From the NCBI GenBank assembly GCA_916700875.1, contig CAKAKS010000039.1:16093139-16157138 (forward strand): a DNA stretch of 64,000 bases. Reading direction: 5' to 3'. The notes below the pieces were generated by a model. It did no database searches. It was not told where the DNA came from and worked only from the letters and a program-made list of their open reading frames with translations. This document shows, piece after piece, positions 47,270 through 59,375 of this stretch; within the stretch, counting starts at the first letter, position 1, and every line of letters begins with the position of its first letter. Both the position numbers and the translations under genes were made by a program. Origin of the DNA: Sebastes aleutianus (taxonomy: Eukaryota > Chordata > Actinopteri > Perciformes > Sebastidae).

Positions 47270-47720
47270 AGGAGTAACATTAAAAGATGCCCGCGGGGAC
47301 TAAGAGGGAATAAATCCAGGGGATATTAATCTTATTAGGATCATACATCACCGTGGTGTCAGGTGAGGAGACAAATGAATGGGCGCCTGTTTATCTGAGC
47401 TAAGCTGTGTGGTTTACCTAACCATCGCTCAGGGCACATATTGCCACTAATAAATTGGTTAAGTCTGAGCAGAGTGATTGTAATGAAGTTAAGGGACCGG
47501 CTTGTCGGGAGCTCTCGCCACTACAGCCGGCCGTTCTCGCATCCCCCTTTTTTATCTGTCCAGATTGGGAGAGCCCTTTCGATAAGATGAAGAGAGGAGA
47601 AATCAAAATAAATGGAGTCCATTAAAAGCAGCAATGCATCAACTGCTTGATAAAGTGATTAATAAACAGGCTGGGATTGTGATTGATTAAAGCATTTAAT
47701 CAAACTGTTAAAAGGCCCTA
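47270..47720. promoter_or_regulatory. Candidate regulatory block with PBX/HOX-like sites
   Basis: CpG-bearing and repeat-poor at 47285-47600 (GCCCGCGGGGAC palindromic core, CAGCCGGCCGTTCTCGC). It is followed by a run of TGATTAATAA, GTGATTGATTAAAGC and ATTTAATCAAAC at 47655-47705 that fit PBX/HOX or paired-type sites. No gene seen. Confidence 0.3.
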
Positions 47721-48882
47721 TTGGCAATGGTGCATAAATGCCCTGCATGGTTTAAATGTATAAAACGCCACATAACCATTGTTTTTTCTTTCTAAAAATT
47801 ACAAACCTGCGCTGATCTGAAGCTTTCAAAATCCTGTGCTGCAGTCCTTTCTCTTTTTTACATAATTAATGATAAGTGTGCCCTGATATGTAGACATTGT
47901 GGCTCTCTCAAATCTTGGCACAATTGTTTCCCATTTAAACAAAAGAGCAGTGATTGACTTAAGTGGTAACATGGACTCATTAAAGATGTTTTAAATATGC
48001 CCAGATACACTTGCATTAGACTTCCAAACACTTAGTAATCAATGACTAAAATCACTTGCAAATTCTAAGGTGGTGGATGAGTGGGCAGCGACAGGCTGGC
48101 AGCAACGTTTGTGAGACTTAAATGTCATTCAAAATGGCTAATGCAAAGGGAAATACATAGAGCAGATTGACACGTCTAGCTCGGTAAAGTTCAACCTTGA
48201 TGTATAGCACATTAAGACAGGAAATTACAGATGTTGTAATTATCAGAAACGAGTGACCTTGCGCAAAAAGGGTGTCGGGTTAAAGTACTTGTACTTTTGC
48301 TTTTAAGATGTGTAGCACAAGAAAAGATTGGCATGTATCTGTAAATGGCATGCTTTTATTGAAATGAATGGGGCAAATGGGGGAGAAAGTAATGTTAAGA
48401 ATAATTTCCGCAGTCAGAAGGAAGAAAGAGTGATGAGCTGCAGAGTTGGGAAGAGGATGAGTTTATTCTGCTAGTTAAGTTCATAGTTGGAGATGATCAG
48501 TTTACATTTACTACTTATAGTATATTCACATGAATGCACTGTTTTCAATGTCAATATATAAAACACAGATAAACTGAACTATTGTATAACTGTTTGCTTA
48601 TTTATAGACCTCAAACCTTCACACATTATGCCTCATCTTTGGGGCTTGCTTGAGCTTTTTTTTTTTTTTTCAATAATGGCCTACAAGTATAACAACAGTG
48701 TGAACGAGGTAAACTACCAGAGTTGCCTACATGAGTCTATGACAAGAGTTTATTGTAGGGGAAAGTCTAGAGGCTAAATAGCTGGTGGAAATAATGCACA
48801 TACAATTTCATGGGTTTGAATCCAGCTAACAACACCTGCTTCTTGTCATTGACTCTCTCTATCATGTTTGTAAAAGTAGCAG
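47720..48882. other. Non-coding, no gene seen
   Basis: AT-rich. GAGTGACCTTGCGC near 48250 contains a nuclear-receptor half-site (TGACCTTG), and a T run lies at 48657-48670. 48800-48850 has GGGTTTGAATCCAGC, which could be a worn tRNA-type box B of a SINE, but no box A or partner sequence is evident. Confidence 0.45.
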
Positions 48883-49688
48883 CAGTGGTGGAAAGTAACG
48901 AAGCACCTTTATGTACTGTAAGTAAGTAAATTTTCGAGGAATTGTGGTGTACTTGAATATTTCCATTGTGTTCGGTTATATACGTCTACTCCACTACATT
49001 TCAAAGAGAAATATTGTACTTTTTACTTTTAAAATATAGAATGAGTTTATAATGCGGATGCAAATAACGATTATTTTCATTGTCGATTAATCTGTTGATT
49101 ATTTTCTCAATTAATTGATTAGTTGTTTGGTCTGTAAAATGTCAGAAAATGATGAAAGATGTTGATCAGTGTTTCCCAAAAGCCCAAGATGACGTACTCA
49201 AATGTCTTGTTTTGTCCGCAACTCAAAGATATTCAGTTTACTGTCATAGAGGAGTAAAGAAACCAGAAAATATTCACATTTAAGAAGCTGCAATCAGAGA
49301 ATTTTTACTTTTTTTCTTTAAAAGATTCTCAAACCGATTAATCAATAATAGTTGACAACTAATCGATTAATCGTTGTAGCTGTAGTTTAAATTTGATGTA
49401 TTACTTTACATAAAACTACCCAACTGTATATAAAGTATTTATTTAAATTATCTCTACTTCGTCCAGCTACAGCATGAAAATAGTTCTTATGTGTCAATGC
49501 ATCAGGAATAATAATCCAATTGTTTAATATTTCAAATAGGGGCCATTCTGCCTCCATAATGAGCACTTTGGTTTTTGATAGCTGAAGTGTATTTTGTTGA
49601 CTGCAGTTTTAAGAAACATTTTGAATGCAGGACTTTACAGTGTGGTATTGCTACTTAAGGAATGATCTGAATACTCCTTCCACCACTG
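48883..49688. mobile_element. CAGTGGTGG-ended DNA element, interrupted by a MITE
   Basis: The left end CAGTGGTGGAAAGTAACGAA and right end GAATACTCCTTCCACCACTG are terminal inverted repeats (CAGTGGTGGAA core). The interior has CTACTCCACTACATTTCAAA and GAATGCAGGACTTTACAG, a phrase order I know from teleost genomes. Its flanks AGTAGCAG (48875-48882) and ACTACCAG (49689-49696) match at 6 of 8 positions. A GATTAATCG MITE sits inside at 49053-49384; without it the element is about 470 bp. No transposase frame. Confidence 0.85.
49053..49384 (+). mobile_element. hAT-like MITE (GATTAATCG family), nested insertion
   Basis: It runs from TGCGGATGCAAATAACGATT to AATCGTTGTAGCTGTA, with GTTGATCAGTGTTTCCCAAA, TTGTTTTGTCCGCAACTC and GTAAAGAAACCAGAAAATAT inside. 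Its flanks GTTTATAA (49045-49052) and GTTTAAAT (49385-49392) match at 6 of 8 positions, consistent with an old 8-bp target duplication inside the host element. It carries TGACGTAC at 49190-49197. Confidence 0.9.
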
Positions 49689-49699
49689 ACTACCAGTAC

Positions 49700-50090
49700 A
49701 TCAAATGTCTTTGTCTGTACTGTATTAGACCGAGCCAACAACTTCACCGAAGCAAGGAAAGTGCCAGTTCTGCCAGTGGGCATTTTGGAAGCCTGCTGAA
49801 TGCTACAGTAAAGCCGCCATTGTTGAACCTGCATTCCCACATCTGTGTCGACCTGAAGCATTTCTAAAACGTGCCCACAATGCAATGTTTTGTGCAACTG
49901 ATTGTGTTTCTTTATCCTTTGCCTCGACATGGCAAGATGCATTAGCAATAGACTTTAATTTGTGTTTTTAGAGTCATAATCATTTGACACTCGGTTGAAA
50001 TTACCAGATACAGTGCATGCTATTTAATCTGAAGTCTCCTACAAATGAATAGAAGTCAAATGAATGACACATGAATGACTTGTTAATTAT
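49700..50090. other. Non-coding, no gene seen
   Basis: Repeat-free flank of the element at 48.9-49.7 kb. It has open frames on both strands at 49625-49948 that overlap the element end and show no domain. Confidence 0.45.
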
Positions 50091-50460
50091 GCAAATGGAG
50101 TGCTGCAGGAACCTGGTAAGTTGCGGGAACTCTGTCATCTAAAAGGGTATGGCGAGTGTGATAATGTAGCGGCTTGGCACGGCTCTCTTGATGTAATGAC
50201 AGGTCAATTTGACTGGCTTTATGCTCTGCACCCTGCTTCTTTTCTCCGGCTCTGGTGCGGCCGCCCCAGCCGCCTCTCCCGCCTCCCCTTTCTCGTGTCC
50301 CTTGGACTTTGATTTCTCCTTTGTTCCATTGGCTCCTCTACTGACACTTCCCAAGAATAAGAGATGCCACGCAACCACGGCCCTTTCACACCACACCGAT
50401 GACCTCTGTCTCTTCCATGCATGACCTCTCACCTAGAAGCTGACAGCTTGATTAATTGAA
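50090..50460. promoter_or_regulatory. Candidate regulatory block, CpG-bearing
   Basis: GC-rich core TGCGGCCGCCCCAGCCGCC near 50255 followed by a pyrimidine-rich tract. ATGCAAATGG-type octamer sequence (TTATGCAAATGGAG) lies just before at about 50087-50100. Several overlapping frames in both strands reflect GC content. Enhancer or small CpG island possible. Confidence 0.3.
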
Positions 50461-51770
50461 GAATGTTATGATTTATGAGTATCTTCTCAGCATGATTAAC
50501 AAGGCAACAGGTGGCACAACCAAACAGCTAGCAAGAACATTTCTTAAGAGGGGAGAAAACAATGGAGGATTATATTTAGAAACCATGTTTTGTCCAACAG
50601 TGACTGTCAATTCGGTTGAGCCATATATCATTTTGACTTTTTTGTCCACCACTGCAGTTAGGATATCTTCACAGAGAGGTTTCTTTTGTGTCTAACTTGT
50701 CAGACTCACGGAAAGATGTCACATCCCAACAATGTGGTGAAGTAAAAAGACCATCCAGTGTTTTGATTATCAACTCACCGCATATTCAGTCCAAATGTTG
50801 CCTTGGCCTATGAAGAGGGGAAACCTTCAAAATCCAGCAAAAGAAAGTAGGTTGAATTTTTTTTAATACAAAGAAATCTTTTTTTTCAAGTTCTACTGTA
50901 TCTGTGAATGGCTCTTACTGCATGTGATTACCGATGACTCTGTGTTAATGCTTGACTCTGCGCAGCAACGAGTGTCATTTGGAGAGCAGCATGTAAGAGG
51001 AAAACGGTGTCAGTCGTGACACAGGGCCACGTCCAATTGTCTACCCAAAGCTTTGCGAGTTAACTCACCTGACAGCTTCCTAGATAAGTCTGTCTTGTAG
51101 TCGAGACACTTAACTGCGTAATGGAAGTTGGTGGTCCAACTCAGGTGACAAGGGGATGGGGGCGTTGAAGAGGTCATATGAGACCTTCTCATCGACTAAG
51201 TCAGTCACAGAGAAGGACTTTATAGCAGTCTCTTGACACAGTGTCATCAGCAGACTGTCCAGCTGAGCGAAGGCGCATGGTAAGATGTGGCCTTTTCTTT
51301 TGACATGGATTTGTTCTGACCTCGGCTTCAGGCTGTGACAACTGATGGATGATTGATGGTGCTGTTTCAGCAGTGTAAAGCCCGGCACCTCGGTGAAAGC
51401 ATTTCTCTGACCCACAGTGACCCGGCTCTAACTTGTGTTGGACAACAAAAGTCATTCACTTGCCTGATTTTTTTCTCCAAAAAGTTTTTTTTTTTCCAAT
51501 AGCAATATCAGAGCAAACTCCAACAATGACATTTCCAGCTTCAGTTTACTCTTTGCACCTTTTATTGTTTTAAAAATCCTGCTTGTTGCTGTTCAGCTCA
51601 CCAGCTATTATTGTAAGACTCAGATCAATTTTACACTTGTAACACCTGCACCATGTGAAGCTGCAGTGGCTGAAAGCTACTGGGTATAGAAATGCTGTGA
51701 GTGCTGTGTTTACAAAGAATTGCCATCAATGAAAAATTAATTATCTGAGAGTCAGCTAAGGTTAATTTTG
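50460..51770. other. Non-coding, no gene seen
   Basis: AT-rich with T runs near 50858-50886 and 51484-51496. 51000-51450 is repeat-poor and somewhat GC-richer, with no domain in its frames. Confidence 0.45.
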
Positions 51771-51779
51771 GTCAGAAAC

Positions 51780-52015
51780 CTTTCGATCCGGAGGAGCTGA
51801 CCCCGCCAGTGCTGGTCGCTGCACTTGTGCGTAGCCGAGGTGACACATGCGGTGACCTGTGACATGGGCAGTGACAGCAGAGTAAACCGGGCCGCGCTCC
51901 CCTGCCTCGCCGCGCTTGGAGAGCTTAGAGGGCTCCCAGCTGAGAAGAGCAGGTTAAAGCACGGTGTCACCGGCCCGGCCCGTGATCAGTAGCTCCGTCC
52001 TCGACAAACAGTCCT
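51780..52015. promoter_or_regulatory. CpG-rich block (small island)
   Basis: About 19 CpGs in 230 bp, including CCGGGCCGCGCTCC and GCCTCGCCGCGCTTGG, well above the background and similar in density to the candidate promoter at 7.1-7.4 kb. Repeated GGTGACAC/GTGACCTGTGAC half-sites occur. No convincing splice donor ends the block, so I cannot call a second first exon. An alternative promoter or an unmethylated enhancer are both possible. Confidence 0.4.
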
Positions 52016-52113
52016 GCCACCCACCTCTGTTGTCTCCTAGAGACAGTGCTGCCCACCGCTGGTTGCCCCATATGTTTGGGCTGCACACAAGGTGGTTTCT
52101 CGGATACTGTGGT

Positions 52114-52149
52114 TGCTAATTATAAATTTAATTTGCATTTTAATTAGAA
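52114..52149. promoter_or_regulatory. POU octamer flanked by homeodomain sites
   Basis: The octamer ATTTGCAT (52131-52138) has TAATTA-type cores on both sides (GCTAATTATAAATTTAA on the left, TTTTAATTAGAATGG on the right) within 36 bp, followed by AAAATTAAAG and CCAGCTGG. Such clusters are usual in neural and mesodermal enhancers. It lies just downstream of the CpG-rich block. Confidence 0.4.
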
Positions 52150-52199
52150 TGGTGGAAAATTAAAGCCTGCCAGCTGGAGAATTTCAAAACGCTTTCCCT

Positions 52200-55100
52200 C
52201 CCTCCCTTTTTTCGACTCTCCCTCTTCTCTCCTAGTTTAAACTGAGCATGACTCTGTCCTGTATTCATTTGTATGAGCGCAGCAGTAGCACCTTCTCAGC
52301 GTGGGACAGTGTGCGGCGTCCCTTCTTTAGAGAAGTGTTTGCTAAGTTTCTGGTGAAAACTCCCATGTTCAACAACCGCATCTCTCCCTAATGAAATAAT
52401 TTATGGCTCATTTGACACCTCACATAATGTAGTTAAGCTCATAAAACTCATTGATATTTTATGGGAATCCTAATCAGTCGCTGAACGTCTTCTTCTTCTG
52501 TGGTTTGATTAGTCAAACAAGGTCCAAATCCCTGTCATGGTGCTCAATTGACACACTTTACACATGCTGGGAAGCGAGCGATCTGCATGTGTGGGCTGCT
52601 AATATCATTCAGTTTTGGTTATTATTTTCCAATCTCCATAATTCGTCCCGTTCCCCATGTTGTTCCCCCATGGTCATTCTCATTCCCTCTCTCACCTCCC
52701 ACGGGCGTCCTTGCTCAATAATTGTCATTAATTGATTGACAGCTCTGATAGACCCAACTAACCCCAGTTCTGCTCTCATGTCTATGTTTTAAATGAGAGC
52801 TTGTACATCCAGTGACCTTGTCTGCCCATCAGCTGTCAGCGAATGTGAAGCCAATCCAGAGAATGTCTCACCTTAGCAAAGTAGACCGTCCTAAATGATT
52901 GTAATTGGTTTGTGAATCTATCTTGTGTTGCACTGTGTTTGTGCGTGGTAAAAGCTGGTCAAAGTTCAGTTTAAAACTCTTTTGTGTTGAATGTATATCT
53001 AAAGCATTATGATCCCAGTTCTCTCTCTTTTTAAATTCTATCACACCACTTTGTGTATTCATGTGCTTGAGGAAATGTTTCCCAAGACTGTGCCATTAAA
53101 TTTAACATAATTCAAAGCTTTGAATCCTGGAAACCCATCACAGCAGGGCGTCCTCTTATTGTGTAATTTCTGTAAATTCATGTCAAATTATGTAAATAAG
53201 AATGTAGTAACTTTCAACTAAAGAACGCAAGCTCTATTTTCTTTGACTGGAGTCCAAAAAATAGCTACGCATCGACTCATGACTGGATAATATTACCACA
53301 TTCCTGCTTATTTCCATTAATTTTCTTGTGCCGTTTGACTTTAAAATTAAAGAGCTACTGTAAGCATTTTCTAACATAAACATTAACAGTTTTCCAGGAG
53401 TCGGCTCCACCTTCTTGTGACAGCTGAGCCACTGTTAATATCGGCTCTATAATTTTTTTTTTCTCTCTCTCTCTCTCTACAATAATCCATGCATGTACTG
53501 TGTCCTAGGCACATGTAATGTCTGACATTCTTCCAGGTTGTTTTGGTTTGGGAGGCTGCCAGCCCCAGTTTTGCACCTCTTTGCAGGCCCAGTTTGATGT
53601 GGTGTGAATAACATTCAGACATACACACACGCCCTCATTAGCATTCATTCAGGGAAGCGATGCAGGACACCCTCTCTGCTCTGAGGGTGGCATTTGGCAA
53701 GGGCCAAATACACCTGGCAAAAAGTCCCCATCTTTCTCCAGCCCATCATGTTCATCACATTTAGTTTTCCATCATGCACACCAAAACAGTCTTTGTTTCA
53801 TCTTTTATAGAGGCTGATTACTTGACACAGAGAGAACACGTTTATTTATATCGTAGTATAGTAAGCAACAATTGCATCTTAATACTGTCAAATTGCATCT
53901 ATACAATCATATCAAAGTCTTTGATGTGATGCAGTGGGGAAAAACTGTGCAAAGCTGCGATTAGACTACTGATTAAATTAAAAGAATGAAAGCACAAGAG
54001 AACAGTCCATTCAGTGACCCTCAGAAGTCTGGCATGCTGCAGCTTCTCCCTCTAAGGCATGGATCCATCAGCCTTAGTCTGGAGCAACAGTGGCTATCTG
54101 AAAAAGGCTTGGCAGGAGGAAGGCAGGCGTTCTCCAGAGCTGAATCTGTGGACTGCTGTGTCTGTTACTCTGTATAACAATCCCTCTGTCTCGCCGTGTA
54201 AGACATATCCATGCTGCCGCTTGATCTTTAGTGTTATTGTTCAGATATGTTGTAGCATCATCGATGGTAAAACTCCATGTTGAACTTGAGGTGATAAAGG
54301 TCTTCAACTTTCACTCGTTTTGCAGTGGTAAACAAGAAGAAGCAAAGTCTTGCAACTAAAGTTTTAGGAAAGTCAGTAAAAAAAAAAATGTTTTCCACAT
54401 GTATAGAAATCCAGTGAATAATAATCTTTTAGCTGGAAAAAAAAATGTCTTGGCAGCTGGCTATTGAAGACCCCTTTTTAGGTTTATCTTTGTCAATTGT
54501 CAAATATTTGAGTGTATGAAGTGGTGTGATGAGGTGCAGAGACAGATATTTGAAGGGATTTTAACTCATTTGAGCAATTACATGCTTAACTGGCCCAAGA
54601 TAATCTGTCATCCAAAGCTTCTGTCTCGGGCTCTCCCTCTCTTTCCCGATCCTCCACTCTCTCATACCCTCCTACGTGGCACAAGAGAAGCTCAGAATAG
54701 TGGGATTTAGAGCACAAAAGCTTACCCTGAATGGAATGAAGGCCTCGGAGAAATTAATTGCTTCTAACAAACAGCATGACTGCTAGCATGTTTTGTGTCC
54801 CATTCTTATCAGCCTCCAGAGGTAGAGGGGTGGGCGACCGGTCTGGAAAGGGTGAACCTACAAACGAGGGGAGTGGGCTGCAGGAATTTGTCCTTACATT
54901 ATTTGAATGTTATTTAAGGATGGATGGCAGCAAAGGCTTTATGCAGTGTATTTGTATAGGTATGTGTCATGTAGAGCGTATAATGCCCCCAGTTGTTGCA
55001 TCTGAATGGAGCATTAAATTTGACATCAGGTGATCAGTACAAAGTGTTAAATGAATACATGCTGCTAAATATACAGTATATTTAAATGTGCCTAAAATAG

Positions 55101-55228
55101 AAAAGACGTCTGAATGTTCTCTTATACAAGAATATTTGGACATGTTTAGCCTATAACAAGGTTTAAACTTTCATTTTATTCTTAAGAACTTTAATATTGA
55201 ATGTTCAAGAATCATTACAGAAAAAAAG
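52200..55228. other. Non-coding, no gene seen
   Basis: 52230-52760 and 53620-53740 are repeat-poor and CpG-bearing and may be regulatory (for example TTTGGCAAGGGCCAAATA, an NFI-like inverted repeat with a 4-base spacer, at about 53694). A short CT run lies at 53463-53479. The rest is AT-rich without recognisable features. Confidence 0.45.
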
Positions 55229-55330
55229 TATAATAATAATAATACATTTATTTATATAGCACTTTTCAAAACAGATGTTACAAAGTGCTTCATAAGACAA
55301 TAAAAGCAGATAAATAAAGTAAAAAATATG
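55228..55330 (-). mobile_element. LINE/SINE tail fragment, reversed
   Basis: ATAATAATAATAC is followed by ATTTATTTATATAGCACTTT, TCAAAACAG and TTACAAAGTGCTTCATAAG, the reverse of the usual 3' tail of a teleost retroelement family. The layout matches the fragment at 43735. Only the tail is present. Confidence 0.5.
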
Positions 55331-55640
55331 GTGACTGTTAAAACAGAACATATCATTAATAATAAAATATTAAAATAGAAGAATAAGACGATAAAACAAA
55401 TATATATACATAAATGTGTATAAATATACACATGCATACACAAACAGATGTATCCAGACATATATATTTGCAGGTATGTAGCTAATTTTCCTTCTATGTC
55501 TTAATGCATGTTGATATATTAATATCCTTGTATTGCAACGCAGCCATAAACAGCCTGTAAACCATGTATTTCACCATTAATTGAAAATATATATATAGCT
55601 CTACAGTAGCAATTAATTAACTGTATAGATTTGGAGAACA
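55330..55640. other. AT-rich, nothing specific seen
   Basis: ATATAT-type patches and TACACATGCATACAC simple sequence. No gene or repeat ends recognised. Confidence 0.5.
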
Positions 55641-55960
55641 TTCAGGGGAGCATTAGCCGAGGCAGTTATGGGATTTCCTTTTGTGAGGGTGTGTGGCATA
55701 TTTGCCCCAGTTCTGTTCACTGCTTGCTCCCACTCCCACATGTCACCATTCTGTCTACCACCACCAGCGTGGCATCTATCATCCGCCACAGACGCCGCGG
55801 CACCCCACAAAAGGAGGCTGGAGCATGCACAAAGACATTTGCATTTTTGCATCTCATTAGAGTTATAATTGCATGCCAGTGTAAGCAGCTCGCTCTCCAT
55901 TATCTCGCGTAATTTTATCAGTGACGTTTGAAACGTGTGTTTAAATGTCAATTATTGACT
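55640..55960. promoter_or_regulatory. Candidate conserved non-coding block with octamer-like sites
   Basis: CpG-bearing (ATCCGCCACAGACGCCGCGG) and then ACATTTGCATTTTTGCATCT, two ATTTGCAT/TTTGCAT octamer-like sites, followed by CTCATTAGAGTTATAATTGC. Frames on both strands (93-112 codons) show no domain. A good enhancer candidate by motif density. Confidence 0.38.
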
Positions 55961-57520
55961 ACAAAAAAGGAGTGACCTTCTTGGAGTCATCTCTCTCTCT
56001 CTCTTCCCTCGCTCTCCTCCATCCCCTGTTCACTCTCTCTGTCGCCGGCAATGGCCTTATCTATTCCTTGTGTCGTATTTGGGTCCTCTCAGTGTTATGC
56101 TAGCTATATGTTAGCTTATCACGTTTTATAACAACAGTCAGTTGACATGCATGCTATTAACAACGTCATTATACTCACTGTCAACAGCTTTTCTTAAGAT
56201 CTCATTAAAACAACGGCTATAATAAAGAAAGTGTCCAAAACAATGACAACGCAACACATCATCAGCAATAAGTAATGAACTTGGTACCAGCTTTACTCGT
56301 ATTTGATATATATATAAGTGTAGTAATATGTTAGTAATATAGTGAATCCATGCACCTTGGCATTGCTGTCATCCATTGATAAGTAAAGGTGATCAATTTA
56401 AGTGATGGATTAATACTCCTAATTTTGAATACCAATATATTGTACTGAAGATTTACAGTATTTTGCATTATGTGCATCACTTTGCCGTCATATTTGCTAA
56501 TTCATATGGATTTTCTACATATCATTTAAGAATATTATATGTTGCAATAAACAGAACAATCATTGTTATAAAAACAAAACAAAAATCTATCTATAATCAG
56601 TAAATATCTTGTTATAATGACTTAATATCTTGCTATAATAATAGAGTTTTTATTGATATAGCAAAAGAATTTCCAACAACGCTACAGAAAATGATGAGAA
56701 AGAGCTTTTGAAAGAACTTCTAATGTGTAAATTCCTTTTAGGACATTTTTGTACCCTGTTAAGTAATATAAAAGAGACTTCCTCATTCATTTTTTTTACA
56801 GACACTAATGTACATTATGTCGACTCTGCAGCTCTTCTCAGAGAGAATTCCTTCTCCATTAGAGCCCTTTTGGTTGTGATATTCAGGATGTTGCATTATT
56901 ACTCAATGGACAGCATGTTCTGTCACCTGGCTAACCTTCAGCCATCAGTGTAATTTCTGAAATCCTGCTCTTTTAACAATGGATACATTCTCACAAAATT
57001 GCATCTTATTATATGGAGGAATCGCACTTGTTAAAGCCAGCAACCCGTCCTGCTTTGACGACATATACTTTCTAGTTATAATGAGGGAACTTTTCCTCAC
57101 AACAGTTACTGTGAAAGTTTTTTTTTTTATTATGTGTCAAAGTTTTATTCTCAGTTTCTCACACACTGTATACAGGAGTGGCATTGGTGTACTTCTAGTG
57201 CAGATGTGGCTTCAAGAAAGAGAGTAGTTTCATATATTAATGAATAATAAAATCCTTTATTTATTGCTATAAAAGATGTTGTTTTCCTTGCATACATAAT
57301 GATGCGAACATTTTTTCCAAACTTCAGTTCCATCTAAAATGTCCTAAATATATTTATTTCACAAGCTTTTGAAGAATGTAATTGATTTTGTTTTGTCTCC
57401 TTCTCTTTAATCTCCTCATTATATGAAAGGCCAGCCTTTGTTTTTCACCTGAAAAATGAATAATAAATGAATAGAGGATCAACACTCTTCATTACTTATG
57501 AATACTTATTTGAGTCCTAA
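55960..57520. other. Mostly AT-rich, no gene seen
   Basis: CT-rich run at 55988-56006, CpG patch at 56040-56050, then AT-rich DNA to 57520. No splice pairs or protein-like frames. Confidence 0.5.
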
Positions 57521-57539
57521 TTGATGAATAGAGACATTG

Positions 57540-57860
57540 AATGTCTTTATATTCCCTACGTGAGAGGATATTCCACTTATTATAACTACACGCTGCACAG
57601 TATTGTTAATGCAGTACAGTATAATATATGGAAAAGCTTTATGCACTGCGTAGTGCTGCAGCAGAATGAGCATGCATGTAATGAGCTGACAACCAGAGGA
57701 ACCACAATCTTTAAGAGTTTATCAAACTACTTGCACCTTCTAATTAAAGGAAGCACAACCCACCAGGATACATTTACATTTGATTTGATCTGGAGCAGAA
57801 AATCTCCCTATTAGCATCCTCCTCCCCATGAATATGACAGTAATTGCAGTCTCACTCTGT
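57540..57860. promoter_or_regulatory. Candidate regulatory block
   Basis: Repeat-poor with GAGGAACCACAATC (RUNX core AACCACA) near 57690, TTCTAATTAAAGG (homeodomain) and CTTTATGCACTGCG. A 97-codon frame covers it without a domain. Confidence 0.3.
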
Positions 57861-58430
57861 TCCTGTTGTCCTCCTCTAGTTGAACACATTTAGCAAATTT
57901 ACCTCGTGCTGTAGGTTATTATTGTGCCATACAGTCTGGGGAATCAAATAAATCACTTAGGTTATCTTATTAATTAAGTCAAAATAAATGTGCTAGAGCC
58001 AATTTATTCTCTCCAAATACCATGGGATCTCCCACTGCAACTAATGGCGTAGTCTGACATTTCATAGTCTTAACAAATAACCTGAAGTAATTCATTTAGA
58101 TTTTTTCCAATTAGAGATCATTTATTGCGGCTGTAACATAGTATATACACACATGAATTTGCATTGCAAGTTGAGCAGAACTGGTGTCAGACTTTTGTTG
58201 TGTTTTTCTTTTGAAATCCTACTTATGAACTGATGCTTTTTAAAGAAATACTTCGCCTTACATGTAGAATATTTTCGCCTATAGCTGCATCAAAGCGTCA
58301 GGCAGAAGTAGCAGCTAATTTTTTTAATGAGCTGAGTAGTTACGACATAGTTTCATACCACACATTTGCATTACTCTGGGAGGATTTGTCACTTTCTTCA
58401 CTGGTAAACACATTAGTAATTTAGCAAGTG
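57860..58430. other. AT-rich, no gene seen
   Basis: Repeat-free AT-rich DNA. Short frames only. Confidence 0.5.
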
Positions 58431-58830
58431 TTCTCCCAGCAACAGCCCAAAGCAGGCTAGTGTATAACCAGAGCATATGACAGTGCTGAACCTCCGTGCC
58501 CCTGCCCTCACCCGCCCCTCAGGCCCTCAGTGGAATAACACTTGATCCATAGCTCTTGTGTCTCTGTCCACGCCTCCTTTTTATGGCCCGTGGGCATGTG
58601 AAGACCCCGAGCCAGCCGTGCTTATCTGACCCTAACCTTGGCGTATGGTGACCTTGACCTGCACCTCACCCCTTCCTCATCCTCAGGGCTACATCTGTTC
58701 CTTTCCCTAGGACACCCAAGTAGTTAGTGATATTGAAACATCACCTTGGGGCTCCATTTGTTTTCTCTGGAGAGGTCAGTGAGGGGTTGTCATTAGGACT
58801 GAACTTGATCCCTCGCTTCCCCATAAATTG
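58430..58830. promoter_or_regulatory. Candidate regulatory block with nuclear-receptor site
   Basis: GC-richer block with TGACCTTGACCT (58649-58660), the reverse of AGGTCAAGGTCA; it contains TCAAGGTCA, the extended half-site of ESRR and NR5A receptors, as a direct repeat with no spacer. GCCCCTGCCCTCACCCGCCCC (GC-box-like, cut to CTCACCCGCCCC) lies upstream. No gene seen. Confidence 0.33.
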
Positions 58831-59375
58831 GTCCGTCCGTGCGAGGAGTGAGCACACTGTAAATAATGAGCGTATAATGCTGAACATGAAACAGAATCTC
58901 AGAACTGACACTCTATACTTTTCCCTTTTTATATTATATAGATCCATTTGTTCCCAGTCAGTGTATTCATGGTACCAGAGTAAAACTACAAAGCCACAAA
59001 CACATGTAGAGCAGAAATGTAGCTTCTAAGGCAGACTGTGCTGCTTGGTGTAACAATTGTTTCTGAAACAAAAGAAGAAGCCTACATTTGCAACCTGAAG
59101 AGTTAAACCTAACAAAAACATACACACACACACAACAGTTTTCCTACGTCACTTTTCTCATAAAGTAATTGTAGCCGCTTGAATTGTAACTCACCTGAAA
59201 TAAAGCCAACATTGTGTCAGCCTCCCAATTGTTTTGGGTGCTGTCATTTCAACTCATTGGTTCGTCCTAGGATGATATCTTGATTGTGATGCCCTTTATT
59301 ATTTTGCTTAGTGTTTCAGCAGTTCTGTGAATCGGCTGACCTTTTTGCAAGTCTTCCCTTTATTCTCTCCTGCAG
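58830..59375. other. Non-coding, no gene seen
   Basis: AT-rich with a short ACACAC patch near 59121-59133. It would be the 3' end of an intron if the acceptor at 59375 is used. Confidence 0.4.

Noticed and set aside
48808..48830. tRNA box-B-like GGGTTTGAATCC
   Set aside because: No box A or cloverleaf upstream. At most it is a worn SINE fragment.
53463..53479. CT repeat as a promoter initiator or GAGA element
   Set aside because: Short simple-sequence run with no CpG, core-promoter motif or splice donor nearby.
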